Source: Chondrosia reniformis
Lineage: Eukaryota > Porifera > Demospongiae > Chondrillida > Chondrillidae
NCBI GenBank assembly: GCA_947172415.1
Contig: OX359191.1
Coordinates: forward strand, 3,038,001 to 3,102,000
Direction of reading: 5' to 3'
Length of the DNA: 64,000 bases
The position numbers and the translations under genes are program-made. Shown here one piece after another: positions 1-12,599 of the stretch (position 1 is its first letter; every line of letters begins with the position of its first letter). The notes beneath the pieces are model-generated. The model made no database searches. It worked only from the letters and a program-made list of their open reading frames with translations, and was not told the DNA's origin.

Positions 1-655
1 TGGCATAGTCAAATATGCCTCACATAGTGTCCACCTAATGAGAAGACTCCTGGGTCCTACCTGTCAACGCCCTGAAAGCTTTCTATTTTGTCTACATTGA
101 CTATTGCAGCTTTGTGTGGGACCCCGCCCACCTTCAACGGCTTCAACATTACGCAGCTCGCATCATTCTGAAGGTCCCCAAATCTTCTTCTGCAACAGAG
201 GTTCTAACTACCCTTAAATGGACATCCCTCTCAGATAGACAACGGCAGAAACTATTTTCTTTAAATCAAGAATTATTGCAACCTAGTTTAGGAAAGTCCC
301 CTCCATCGTACATTAGAAATCTCTTAACTAAAGTCTCAGCAGTTCACCAATATCATACTACAAGGGCTACAAGAGGCCACCTGCATGTGAATCAAGTTCA
401 CGAGGAATATGGGAAGAAGGCGATCAGCTACAGATTAACCCAATTAAGGAACTCTTATTAATCCACTATTACTATGAATGTATTCCAATGTCACCCATGG
501 TTATTATCATTCTTTTTTTGTTTTTATTACCTCATTCTACTCTTTCATATAACTATGTACTATTTGTTTTACTTACTGGGTTTTCTGGAAAGTGGCGATT
601 TGGCCAAGTGGAGTCACCAGTATAATAATGATTTGATAATAATAACTAGTAACCA
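1..655 (+). mobile_element. 3' end of an APE-type (CR1/L2-like) LINE
   Basis: This is the tail of a non-LTR retrotransposon that enters from outside the window. Positions 66-461 encode the carboxy-terminal part of the polymerase protein. About 195 bases of non-coding 3' sequence follow, up to where 13-bp satellite units begin. No poly(A) is seen. The 5' part lies before base 1, so family assignment rests on the protein end only. Positions 461-655 hold no gene; the 71-residue open frame there looks like chance. Confidence 0.6.
66..461 (+). pseudogene. LINE reverse transcriptase, C-terminal fragment
   Basis: The open frame reads through a tract typical of the end of CR1/L2/Jockey-type reverse transcriptase proteins: an F-Y-F-V-Y-I-D-Y-C-S-F-V-W-D stretch, then L-Q-R-L-Q-H-Y-A-A-R-I-I-L, and a carboxy end with R-N-L-L and a closing S-Y before TAA at 459-461. 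In such elements this region follows the thumb domain and carries no catalytic residues. The catalytic core is missing because the window starts inside the element. Bases before about 60 do not read cleanly in the same frame, which suggests a frameshift. It is a transposon remnant, not a host gene. Confidence 0.6.
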
Positions 656-712
656 GAACATACAACTAGTTATTAGTACATACAATTAGTACATACAACT
701 AGTCTATACAAC

Positions 713-1660
713 TATATTGCAAATCACCGTAAAGTTCCCAAAAGGTAAAAATCAATTACCAAGCGATGACAGCGATGAATGGCCATTCACAGCAATATTT
801 TAAACACTCAATAATTAATTTTAACTTACTAGACTTTTTTGGGTAAGAAATTTAGCAGAAAAGTGGGGTTAATATAGACAACCACTATTAACTTTCATTT
901 GACATTTTTTACCAATTAAGACTCCTCGAGATTCCCATACAACTAGGCAGTGACAGTCTTTAAAGGCAGTATTTACTTTATTGCCTTCTGGCTCAAATGA
1001 TAAACACATTTGAAAGCACATTTTTCTAATCAAATAATAAGGTGTTATGTAAACATTATTTAATTTCTACTTACTATACAGTTCTTATAACTGTGCATGA
1101 CAAAGGCACAAACAAGTTCAAATACAGAAAATGATTAACTAAAGTGTACAGTGTGCAGATATTTCAATGGATAGTTCCTTGTTATCACGATTGCCGACTT
1201 TGGCCGAATCTGGGTCGATTTCTGACATAATTTCCTACTTTAAAAGCTTTTTAGTCTTTAAATCGCCTTGGCTATTATAGCTTGACCTTCGAATAAAGTG
1301 TTGTCAACGTAACAAGCGTATACACCTCTAAAAAGCTTAAAATGTGTAAATGTTTATTTGTTTATTTTTAGACATCCATTTTTCGATAATGGTTATACGC
1401 AGGAACGTTGCGTTGTAACTCGATTTCACCTAATTAATTATGCAAACGTGACTGAATGAAGCCATTTGATTGGCTGAAATAGGTACCCTCTTTCAATAAT
1501 GCCTATCTTTTAAACGATAGCTGCTATGGCAAAACCGAAAAAAGGTACGGATTCCCTAGTCTTCCCTCTTTCATTTGATACCAAATTTTAAATACACTGA
1601 GGATATTTTCCATAAAGCGTCTTAAAAGAAAATTTTACATTTATAGTGAAATGCACTATA
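713..1660. mobile_element. Non-autonomous derivative of the 30.7-kb TIR transposon
   Basis: The left end (TATATTGCAAATCACC, then GTAAAGTTCCCAAAAGG) matches the left terminus of the autonomous element at 30,713 almost base for base over about 65 bases. The right end (…AATGCACTATA at about 1,650-1,660) matches its right terminus in degraded form. An internal stretch near 1,440-1,485 (TGCAAACGTGAC … ATTTGATTGG) also resembles bases 33,325-33,360 of the autonomous copy. The transposase region is absent, so this is an internally deleted, non-autonomous relative of about 0.95 kb. It lies in 13-bp satellite with TA at the borders. No gene is visible inside. Confidence 0.7.
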
Positions 1661-2048
1661 GTAAATATAATTAGTACATACAACAATTACACACAATTAG
1701 TACATTCAACTAGTACTTACAAATCGTACATACAACTAGTACATATAAATAGAACCTACAACTAGTCTCTAGTACATTCATTTACTACATACAACTAATA
1801 TATACAACTAGTTACTAGTAGACACAACTGGTACATACAACTAATGTAAACATACAACTAGTACATTCAACTAGTACATACCACTAGTACCTACCAAAGT
1901 AAGTGAAAAGAGTACATTCAATAATTACCCACAACTAGTACATGCAATTAGTACATACAACTAGTACCTACAACAAGTAAATATTACTAGTGCAAACAAC
2001 AATTACCCACAACTAGTATATACATCTAGTACATACAACTAGTTAATC
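1661..2048. repeat. 13-bp satellite (ACATACAACTAGT) block
   Basis: Degenerate tandem copies of the 13-bp unit lie between two mobile elements. A short run of the same satellite also lies at 656-712. Many units carry the ACTAGT palindrome. Confidence 0.85.
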
Positions 2049-2802
2049 AGAGAGTACAGTAGTACTCTCTATGTAGGGATGGTACGGGTTGTTTCGTTTT
2101 CCCCATACATTGGTATAGGAGCGAAATTCCGAATTAGGCTGAAAATTGCCAAAACGAGACTATGTAGAGTTGAATATAGAACAAACATGCTATAAATTGG
2201 CCTTGAAGGCAAGCGACCGTGTATCGTAGGCAAACGAACGAACTTTGAAATCTCCTATTTTCGTTTTCTTCTTCTTCATCTTCTTCTTCTTCTTCATCTT
2301 CTTCGCCCGCTGTAACTAAAAAACTATACAAGGTTTTGGACTAATTGTTAAACGAAATTATTGCAAATTTTCCGAGCTGTATTCTTTTGTAGAAGCGAGA
2401 GCGATAACGCTATTATTGAGTATGACGGTTATCATGGCCCCAGAGTCAAGGCCTCGATAATTTCGCCATTTTAATGACGTCATATTCAGTCGAAGATTGC
2501 GAAACCACAATGGCATACAATTATAATTCCTAGCGCATACTCCATAAAAAGTACAGAAACTAGAAATATTAAAAATTTTCTACAAAAATAGTGAAGATGT
2601 AGGGATGGCACAAAAAGTAGAGAAACAAGAAAGGGATGTTACACAGTGAAGTATTAGCTACGCATGAATCGTACAAGCAAGGGTGTTGTACGATTCATGC
2701 ATAGCTAATACTTCACTGTGTAACATCCCTTTCTTGTTTCTCTACTTTTTGTGCCATCCCTACATCTTCACTATTTTTGTAGAAAATTTTTAATATTTCT
2801 AG
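2049..2802. mobile_element. Hairpin-ended non-autonomous element, copy 1
   Basis: A 754-bp insertion in 13-bp satellite with two different structured ends. The left end is a 22-nt palindrome (AGAGAGTAC, loop AGTA, GTACTCTCT). The right end is an inverted repeat with arms of about 117 bp. Between them is a CTTCTTCAT-rich tract (about 2,265-2,312) and unique sequence. A second copy in the opposite orientation is at 49,197-49,918 with the same parts in the same order, which shows that this is a defined repeat unit. The minus strand holds a 65-residue acidic open frame (2,134-2,331). In the second copy the homologous bases are read in a different frame, so coding is doubtful. I cannot assign it to a known superfamily. 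Confidence 0.7.
2560..2802. repeat. Long near-perfect inverted repeat (117-bp arms, 9-nt loop)
   Basis: The left arm 2,560-2,676 and right arm 2,686-2,802 are reverse complements with one mismatch that I could see (ACGCATG against CATGCAT). The spacer is GCAAGGGTG. It forms the right end of the hairpin-ended element. If transcribed it would give a long double-stranded hairpin RNA. Confidence 0.9.
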
Positions 2803-2862
2803 TATATACAACTAGTACACACTACTAGTACACACGGCTAGTACATACAACTAGTACAAAAA

Positions 2863-5549
2863 ACATTGGCAAAAATTATAGGTTATATTTGACAAAACTA
2901 TGGGATATATTTGGCAAAAACTATGGAATATATTGGGCTAAGACTATAGGTTTAATTATGGGATATATTCCGCAAAAACCATAGGATATATTTGGCCAAA
3001 TTGATGGGATATATTATGGGATATATTGGGTAAAAAGTGTTGGATATATTTTGCAAAAACTATGGGATATATTGGGCTGAGATTATTGGTTATATTATGG
3101 GATACATTAAGCAAAACTGTGGGATATATTGGGCAAATATTATGGGATATATTATGGAATATATTGGGCAAGAAGTTGGATTTATTTGGCAAAAGCTATG
3201 GGATATATAGGTCCATTGGATATATTAAGCAAAAACTTTGAGATATAATAGGCAAAATATAAGGCAAACATAATAGGATATACTATGGGATATATTTGTC
3301 AAAACTAGAGGATATATTTGACAAAAACTAAGGGGTATATTGGGTTAACTATGGGATATATTGAACAAAAACTATGGGATTTATTGGGCTAAGACTATAG
3401 GTTATGTTATGGGATATATTTGAAAAAATATGGGATATATTCGGCAAAAACTATGGGATAAATTGGGCAAACATTATGGGATATATTGGTTAAAAATTGT
3501 TGGATATATTTGGCAAAAACTATGGGATATATTGGTCCATTGTATATATTAAGCAAAAATTAAGGGATGTATTAGGCAAAATTATGGGATATATAGGATA
3601 AAAATTATAGGATATATTTGCAAAACTATGGGATATGATCAGATAAAACTATGGAATATATTGGGCAGAAACTATGAAAAACATTGGGTAAGACTATAGG
3701 TTATACTATGGTATATATTAGGCAAACATTATGTGATATATTTGGAAAAATATGGGATTTATTTGGCAAAAACAATTAGATGTATTGGGCTAAGACTATA
3801 GTTTATTTTATGGGATATATTCGGCAAAAATTGTGGGATATATTGGGCATACATTATGGGATATATTACGGTATATATTTGTTAAAAATTGTTGGATATA
3901 TTTGGCAAAACAATGCGATATTCTCATACATTGGATATATTTAGCAAAAACTAAGGGATATAATAGGCAAAATTATGGGATATATAGGGTAGAAATTATG
4001 GGACATACTATGGGATATATTTGTCAAAAGCTATGGGATATATTTGACAAAAACTAAGCACAAAAACTATGGGATATATGGAGTAAGACTACAGGTTTTA
4101 TTATGGGATATATTTGCAAACATTATTGGATATAGTTCGAAAAAATATGGGATATATTAGGCGAAAAGTAAGGGATATATTAGGCTAAAAGTATAGGTTA
4201 TTTTATGGGATATATTCAGTAAAAACTATGGGATATATTGAGCTAAGACTATAGGTTATTTTATGGGATATATTTGGCAAAACTATGGGATATATTAGGC
4301 AAAAATTATGGGATATATAGGGCAAACATTATGAGAAATATTATGGGATATAATTGTCAAAAGCTATTGGATATATTTGACAAAAACTAAGGGGTATATT
4401 GGGTAAGACTATGGGAAATATTATGGGATATAATTGGCAATATTTTTAAATAATTGAATATATTAGCAAAAATTGAGGGATATATTAGGCAAAATTATGG
4501 GATATCTTTTTCCAAAATTATGGGATATATTTGTAATAACTATGGGATATATTCGAAAAATTATGGTTTATTTTGGGCAAAAACTATAGGATATTTTGGG
4601 CCATGACTATAGGTTATATTATGGTATATATTTGGCAGTAATTAAGGGATATATTAGGAAGAATATGGGATATATTGGGCTAAGACTCTAGGTTATTTAT
4701 GGGATATATTTTGCAAAAATTATGGGATATATTTGGAAAAAATATGGGATATATAGATCAAAAACCAGGGGATATATTGGGGTAAGACTATAGGTAATTT
4801 TAAGGGATGTATTTGGTGAAAACTATGGGATATATTGAGCAAAAATTATGGGGTATATTATGAGATATATTTATTAAAAATTGTTGGATATATTTGGCTA
4901 AACTATGGAATATACTGGTCCAAAGGATATATTAACCAAAAACTTACGGATAAAGTAGGAAAATTATGGGATATATAAGGCAAAATTTATGTGAACTACT
5001 ATAGGATATATTTGTCAAAAGCTATGGGATATATTTGACAAAAACTAAGGGGTATATTGGGTAAAACTATGGGAAATATTATGGGATATAATTGGCAATA
5101 TTTATCAATAATTGGATATCTTAAGAAACATTGAGGGATATATTAGGCAAAATTATGGGATATATTTGGCAAAAATTATGGGACATATTTGTAAAAACTA
5201 TGGGATATATTTGGAAAATCTATGGTATATATTGGGAAAAAACTATGGGATATATTGGGAAAAAAATTATGGGATATATTGGGAAAAACTATGGGATATA
5301 TTTGCCAAAAACTAAGGGGTATATTGGGTAAAATTCAGGGATATTCTATAAGATTTATTTGTCAAAAGCTATGGGATATATTTGCACAAACTATGGGATA
5401 TATTATGGGATATTTTTGTCAAAAGCTATTGGATATATGTGGCAAAACTAAGGGTTTATTGGGTGAAACTATGGGAAATATTATGGGATATAATTGGCAA
5501 TATTTTTTAAATAATTGGATATATTAAGCAAAAACTAAGGAATATATCA
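2863..5549 (+). repeat. About 23-bp satellite, left arm (forward orientation)
   Basis: Degenerate tandem copies of a 22-24-bp unit near ATGGGATATATTGGGCAAAA-ACT. Larger composite units recur inside it. For example, a stretch with GGCAATATTTTT-AAATAATTGGATATATTAAG appears near 4,437, 5,095 and 5,497, and phrases such as GACTATAGGTTAT recur. The forward strand of the consensus has no stop in any frame, which explains several 60-100-residue open frames rich in G-Y-I and W-D-I. None looks like a real gene. Confidence 0.9.
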
Positions 5550-8500
5550 CCTAGTTTTTGCCCAATATATCCCATAGTTTTTCTGAATATATCCCACAGT
5601 TTTTGCAAATATATCCCATAATTTTGGCCAAATCTATCCTATAATGTTTGTCAAATATATCCCATAATATAACCTATAGGCTTAGGCCAATATATCCCAT
5701 AGTTTTTACCCAATATACCCCTTAGTTTTTTGTCAAATATATCCCATAGCTTTTGACAATTATATCCCATATTATTTCTCATAATGTTTGCCCTATATAT
5801 CCCATTATTTGCCTAATATATCCCTTACTGTTCGCTTAATATATCCAATGGACCAGAGTATCCCATAGTTTTCCAAAATATATCCAACAATTTTTAACCA
5901 ACAAATCCCATAATTTATCCCAAAATTTTGGACCAATATATCCCATACTTTTAACCGATTATATCCCATAGTTTTTTGCAAATATATCCCATACTATAAC
6001 ATATAGTCTTAACCCAATATATCCCATAGTTTTTGCCAATATATCCCATAGTTTTTTCGAATATATCCCATGGTTTTAGAAAAAATATATCCCATAAGTT
6101 TGCCCAAAATTTATCCCATAATTTTACCTAATATATCTTTCAGTTTTTGCTCAATATATCCAAATATATTAAAATTTGGCTAATTATTTCCTGTAATATA
6201 TCTCATAATTTCACCCAATTTACCCCTTAGTTTTTATCAAATATATCCCATAGTGTATCCCATAATTTTGGCCTTATATAACCTATAATTTTGCCTAATA
6301 TATCACTTAGATTTTGCTTAATATATCCAATGAATCAGGATAACCCATAGTTTTTTCCAAATATATCCAACAGTTTTTAACCAATATATCCCATAATTTT
6401 TGCTCAATATATTCCACACTTTTTGCCGAATATATCCCATAAAATTACCTATAGTCTTAGCCTGATATATCCCATAGTTTTTGCTAATTATGTCCCATAT
6501 TTTTCCAAATATATCCCAAAATTTTTGCCACAAATATCCCATTATTTTGCCTAATATATTCCTCAGTTTTGCTTAATATATCCAATTATTTAAAAATATT
6601 GCCAATGATACCCCATAATATATCCCATAGTTTTACCCAATATACCCCTTAGTTTTTGTCAAATATATCCAATAGCTTTTAACAAATATATCCTCTAGTG
6701 TATCCCATAATGTTTTCCTATATATCCCATAATTTGGCCTAATATATCCCTTGATTGTTGCTTAATATATCCTATGGACCAGTATATCCCATAGTTTTGA
6801 CAAATATATCCACCAATTTTTAACCAATATATCCCATAACTTATCCTATAATTGTTGCCCAATATATCATATAGTTTTTCAAATATATCCCATAAAATAA
6901 CCTACAGTGTTAGCCCAATCTAAACCATAGTTTTTCCAAATATATCCCATAATATAACCTATAGTCTTAGCCAATATATCTCATAGTTTTTCTCCAATAT
7001 ATCCCATAGTTTTTGCCGAATATATCCCATAGTTTTTGCCGAATATATCCAATAAAATAACCTATAGTCTTAGCCCAATATATCCCATAGTTTTTCCAAA
7101 TATATCCCATATTTTTCAAAATATATCCCATAATTTTGTCTAATATATCCTTCAGGTTTTTCTTAATATATCCAGTTATTTAAAAATATTGCCCATTATT
7201 TCCCATAATATATCCCATAGTTTTGCCGAATATATCCCATAAAATAACCTATAGTCTTAGCCCAATATATCCCATAGTTTTTGTCAAATATTACCCCTAA
7301 AATAACCTATAGTCTTAGCCCAATATATCCAAAACTTTTGCCAAATATATCCTATATTTTTCCAAGTATATCCCATAAATTTTGCCAAATATAACCCATA
7401 ATTTTACCTATAGTCTTAGCCGAATATATCCCACAGTTTTCCCAATATATCCCATAGTTTTTCCGAATATATCCTATAGTTTTTGCAAATATATCCCCTA
7501 ATTTTGCCTATATATCCTTTTTTGCATAATATATCCAATGGACCTGTATATACCATAGTTTGGCCAAATATATCCACCAAATTTAAACCAATATATCCCA
7601 TAATATATCCCATAATTTTTGCCCAATATATCCTCTAGTTTTTACCGAAGATAACCCATAAAGTAACCTATAGTCTTATCCCAATATATCCCATAGTTTT
7701 TGCCAAATATAGCCCAAATTTTTCCTAAATATATCCAATAATTTTTGTCAAATATATCCCATAATATAACCAATAGTTTTTGCCCAATATATCTCATAGT
7801 TTTTGCCCAATATATCCCAAAGTTTTTTCGACTATATACCCTAGTTTTTGCAAATATATCCCATAATTTTTGCCAAAAATATATCCCATAATTTTGCCTA
7901 TTTTATCCATCACTTTTTGCTTAATATATCCAAATATTTAAAAATATTGCCAATTATATAGCGTAATATATCCATTAGTTATACCCAATTTATCCCAATT
8001 TATCCCTTAGTTTTGGTCTTTTTACAAATATTTCCCAAAGTATATCCTATAATTTTTGCCTTATATTTCCCATAAGTTTGGCCCAATATTTCCCATACTT
8101 TTGTCGAATATATCCCATAGAATTATCTATCGTCTCAGCCCGAAATATCCCATAGTTTTTGCCAATTAGATCCCATATGTTTTATAAATATATCCCATAA
8201 TTTTTGCTAAATATATAGCATAATATAACCTATAGTCTTAGCCCAATACATCTAGTAGTTTTTCCCCATATATCTCATATTATTTCCGAATACAACCTAT
8301 AGTTTTTGCAAGTATTTCACATAATGTTTGAAAAATATATCCCATAATTTTTGCCTAAATATCCCTTAGTTTTTGCTTAATATATCCAATACACCAGAAT
8401 ATCCCATAGCTTTGCCAAATATATCTAACAGTTTTTAACCAATATATCCCATAATATATCCCATAGTTTTACCCAATATACCTTTAGTTTTTGTCAAATA

Positions 8501-9555
8501 TATCCCATAGTTTTGCAAAGATATCCCATAGTATATCGCATAATTTTTGCCTAATATATCCCATAATTTTGCCTAATACATCCCTTAGTTTTCGCTTAAT
8601 ATATCCAATGGACCAGTTTATCCCATCGTTTTTGCCCAGTATATCCCACAGTTTTTCCAAATATATCCCATAGTTTTTGCAAATATATCCCATAATGTAA
8701 CCTATAGTCTTAGCTCAATATATCCCTTTGTTTTTCTGAATATATCCCTTGATTTTTCTAATATATCCTTTAGTTTTACTTAATATATCCAATAGACCAG
8801 TATATCCCATACTTTTGCCAACAATTTTTAACCAATATATCCCATAATATATCTCATAATGTTCTCCCCATATATCCCATACTTTTTGCGGAATATATCC
8901 CACAATATAACTTATAGTCTTAGCCCAATATATCCCAAAAAATTTAAAATATATCCCATAATATAACCTATATTTTTAGCCCAATATATCCCTTTGTTTT
9001 TCTTCAATATGTCCAATGGACCAGTATATCCCATAGTTTAGCCAAAAATATACAACCCTTTTTAACCAATATATACCATAATATATCCCATAACGTTTGC
9101 CCAATATATCCTATAGTTTATGTCTCATAGTCTTTCCAAATATATCCCATAATTTTTGCCAAATATATCCCATAATTTTGCTATTATATCCCTCAGTGTT
9201 TGCTTAATTTATCCAATTATTTAAAGCTATTGCCAATTAAATCCCATAATATATCCCATAGCTTTACTCATTATATCACTTGGTTTTTGTCAAATATATC
9301 CCATATTTTTGCCAAATATATCCCATATTTTTTCCAAATATATCCCATATTTTTTGTCAAATATAGCCCATAATATAACATATAGTTTTCACCCAATATA
9401 TCCCATACTTTTGGCGCAATATATCCCATAGTTTATACGAATATATCCCATAGTTTTTGCAAGTAATCCATAATTTTAGCTAAATATATCCCATAATTTT
9501 GCATAAAATATCCCTCAGTTTTTGCTTAATATATCCTATTAGTTAAAAATATTGC
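5550..9555 (-). repeat. About 23-bp satellite, right arm (reverse orientation)
   Basis: The same 22-24-bp unit now reads as its reverse complement (…TTTTTGCCCAATATATCCCAT…). The switch is at about 5,549, within a few bases. The composite unit containing CCAATTATTTAAAAATATTG recurs near 6,580, 7,170, 7,935, 9,215 and 9,535. The minus-strand open frames here are satellite reading-frame artefacts of the same kind as in the left arm. The block stops abruptly at 13-bp satellite. Confidence 0.9.
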
Positions 9556-12370
9556 CAATTACAATTAGTATATACAACTGGAACATAGAACTAGCACATA
9601 AATAGTACATACAATTAATACATACAAATAGAACATGCAATTACTACTTACAATTGAGAACATTCAACTAGAACCTCCAACTAGTTAATATAACTAGCCC
9701 TAGTACATACAACTAAAACATACAACTAGCAACGAGTACTTACAACTTGTACATACAGCTAGTGTACATACAACTACTACATTCAAATTTTACACACAAC
9801 CAGTACATACCCATATAACTAGAACATATAACTAGTACATACAATTAGTACATAGAACTAGTAACTAATATATACAACTAGAACATACAACTAATACATG
9901 CAACTACTTCAACTAGTAAATATAACTAGTACATACAACAATTGCACAAAACTAGTACATACAACGAGTACATATAACTCCATAAAACTAGGCCATACAT
10001 ATAGTTACTAGTACATACACCTACTACATACAACTATTACATACAACTAATACATACATTTATTTCATAAAACTAGTACATAAAACTAGTACATAAAACT
10101 AGTATCTACTACATATAACTAGTGCATACAACTACTACATCCAACTAATACATACAACTACTTCATAAAACTAGATCATACAACTAGTACATACAACTAT
10201 TTTATATAACTAGTACATACAACTAGTATATATAACTAGTACATACAACTAGTATATATAACTAGTACATACAACTAGTACCTACAACTTGTACATAATT
10301 ACTACATAGAATTAGTACATACAAATAGTATATTCAACAAGTACATTCAATTAGTAAATACAACTAGTACATAAAATTAGTACATACGACTAGTACATAC
10401 AACTTGAACATATAAGCCAGTACATACACATATAACTAGTACGTATTACTGGTATATACAATTAGACTACATACAGCTAGTACATACAACAAGAACATAC
10501 AACTACTACATACAACTGGTTCAAACAACTAGTTACTAGTTTATACAACTAGTACATGCAACTTTTACATACAACTAGTACTTGAACATTCAACCCGTTA
10601 CTAGTACATACAACTAGTACTTACAACTAGTATCTAGTACATAAAACTAGTACATACAGCAAGTACATATAACCAGCACATACATATATACCTAGTATTT
10701 TTAACTAATACATACAACTAGATTACATACAAGTAGAAACCAGTAGATACATCTAGTACATACAACTAGTAAGTGCTGCATACAACTAGTGCACACAACT
10801 AGTACATTAAATTGGTACATATAGCTAGTACATACAACTAGTACATACAACTAGTACATTCAACTAGTACGTACAACTATTACATACAACTAGTAGATGC
10901 AAATACTACCTATACATACGACTAGTTACTAGTAAATACAACTGGTACATACACTAGTACACACAACTATTAACTACAATTAGTAAATATAACCACAATT
11001 TGTATGTACATCTAATACATATAACTAGTAGATACAATTAGTATTTACAACTAGTATCTAGTATATAAAACTAGTACATACAACTAGTACATACAACTAG
11101 TAGATACATCTAGTTAATAGTTAATACAATTAGTAAGTAAAACTAGTATATCATACTAGTAACTACAACTAGTAAATATAACTAGTACATGCAGCAATTG
11201 TACACAACTAGTAAATAAAAGTAGTAATTATAACTACATACAACTAGTATATAGACCTAGTAAATACAACTAGTAAATACAGATTATTACTAGTACATAC
11301 AACCAGTACATATGACTAGTTAGTAGTACATACAACTAGTACAAAAAACTAGGACACACAACTAGTACATGTAACTTGTTAGTAGTACATACAACTAGTA
11401 CATACAACTAGTTACAAGTACATACAGCTAGTTACTAGTACATAAAACTACTAATTACAACTAGTAAATATAAGCAGTACATACAACAATTACACACAAC
11501 TAGTACACACAAATATTACATATAACTACATACAACGACTACATACAACTAGTATGTGCAGATTATTACTAGTGCATACAACTAGTACATACAACTAGTA
11601 CATACAACTAGGACATACAACAAGGACATACAACTAGTTACTAGTACATCCAACTACTACATACTACTAATACATACAACTAGTTACTAGTACATACAAC
11701 TAGTGACTATATACAACTAGTAAATATAACTAGTTCATATAACAATTACAAACAACTAGTACATACAGCTAGTACATATAACTACATTCAACTAGTACAT
11801 TCAACTAGTACATACAACTAGTAAATACAAATAAGTACCAGTACATACAACTCATCCATACAACTATTACATACAACTAGTGCATACAACTAGGACTACA
11901 ATTAGTACATACAACCAGTACATACACATATAACTAGTACATATAACCAGTACATAAAACTAGACTACATCCAACTAGAAACTAGTACATACAACTAGTA
12001 CATAAAACTAGAAATTAGTACATACAACTAATACATACAACTAATACATTAAATTTGTACATATAACTAGTACATACAACTAGTTCATACATTCAACTAG
12101 TACATACATCTGTCATTTGTAACGCGTAAGTAGAACAAGTTCTTACAACTTGTATACACCTACAGCGAGTACATACTACTAGTACATACAACTTGTACAT
12201 ACTACTTGTCCATATAACTAGAACATATACATGTAATTAGTACATACAAATAGTACATATAACTAGAACATACAACTAGTGCATAGAACTAGTTCATACA
12301 ACCAGTATATACACCTAGTAAATAACTAGTACATACAAGTAGTACTTACTACTAGTACAGACAACTAGTT
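9556..12370. repeat. 13-bp satellite block
   Basis: About 2.8 kb of degenerate 13-bp units. Local higher-order units are visible, such as ACAACAATTGCACA- and CAAATTTTACACACAAC-containing variants that recur elsewhere in the window. No gene is seen. Confidence 0.95.
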
Positions 12371-12599
12371 CAATAAATCAATCAATCAATCTTATTTTAG
12401 GTGGGAGGGCCTATTAGCCAAATTGGCTACTTTAAAAGGAGCCCACCATAACATATACATTAAGTTTGAGAATAAAAATAAAAATTGTTCATTGATAAAA
12501 GAAATCCAAATTAATTACATAAATAATGTTCGAGGGATATATTAAATAGTTCGAAATTGTTTATGGACTTGATTGCACTGGGTAGTTGGTTCCATAGAC

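Noticed and set aside
2134-2331. Acidic 65-residue minus-strand open frame (poly-Glu/Asp)
   Set aside because: It comes from a CTTCTTCAT tract inside the hairpin-ended element, and the second copy does not keep the same frame.
2049-2802. Helitron interpretation of the hairpin-ended element
   Set aside because: There is no clear 5' TC or 3' CTRR end and no A-T target signature, and the long 117-bp-arm hairpin is not a Helitron feature.
5131-5527. Overlapping 66-101-residue open frames rich in M-G-Y-I and W-D-I-F
   Set aside because: They are readings of the 23-bp satellite in different frames. The period and lack of forward stops explain them fully.
9556-12370. Telomere-like repeat
   Set aside because: The 13-bp unit has no G-rich strand and is too degenerate, so it is a satellite.
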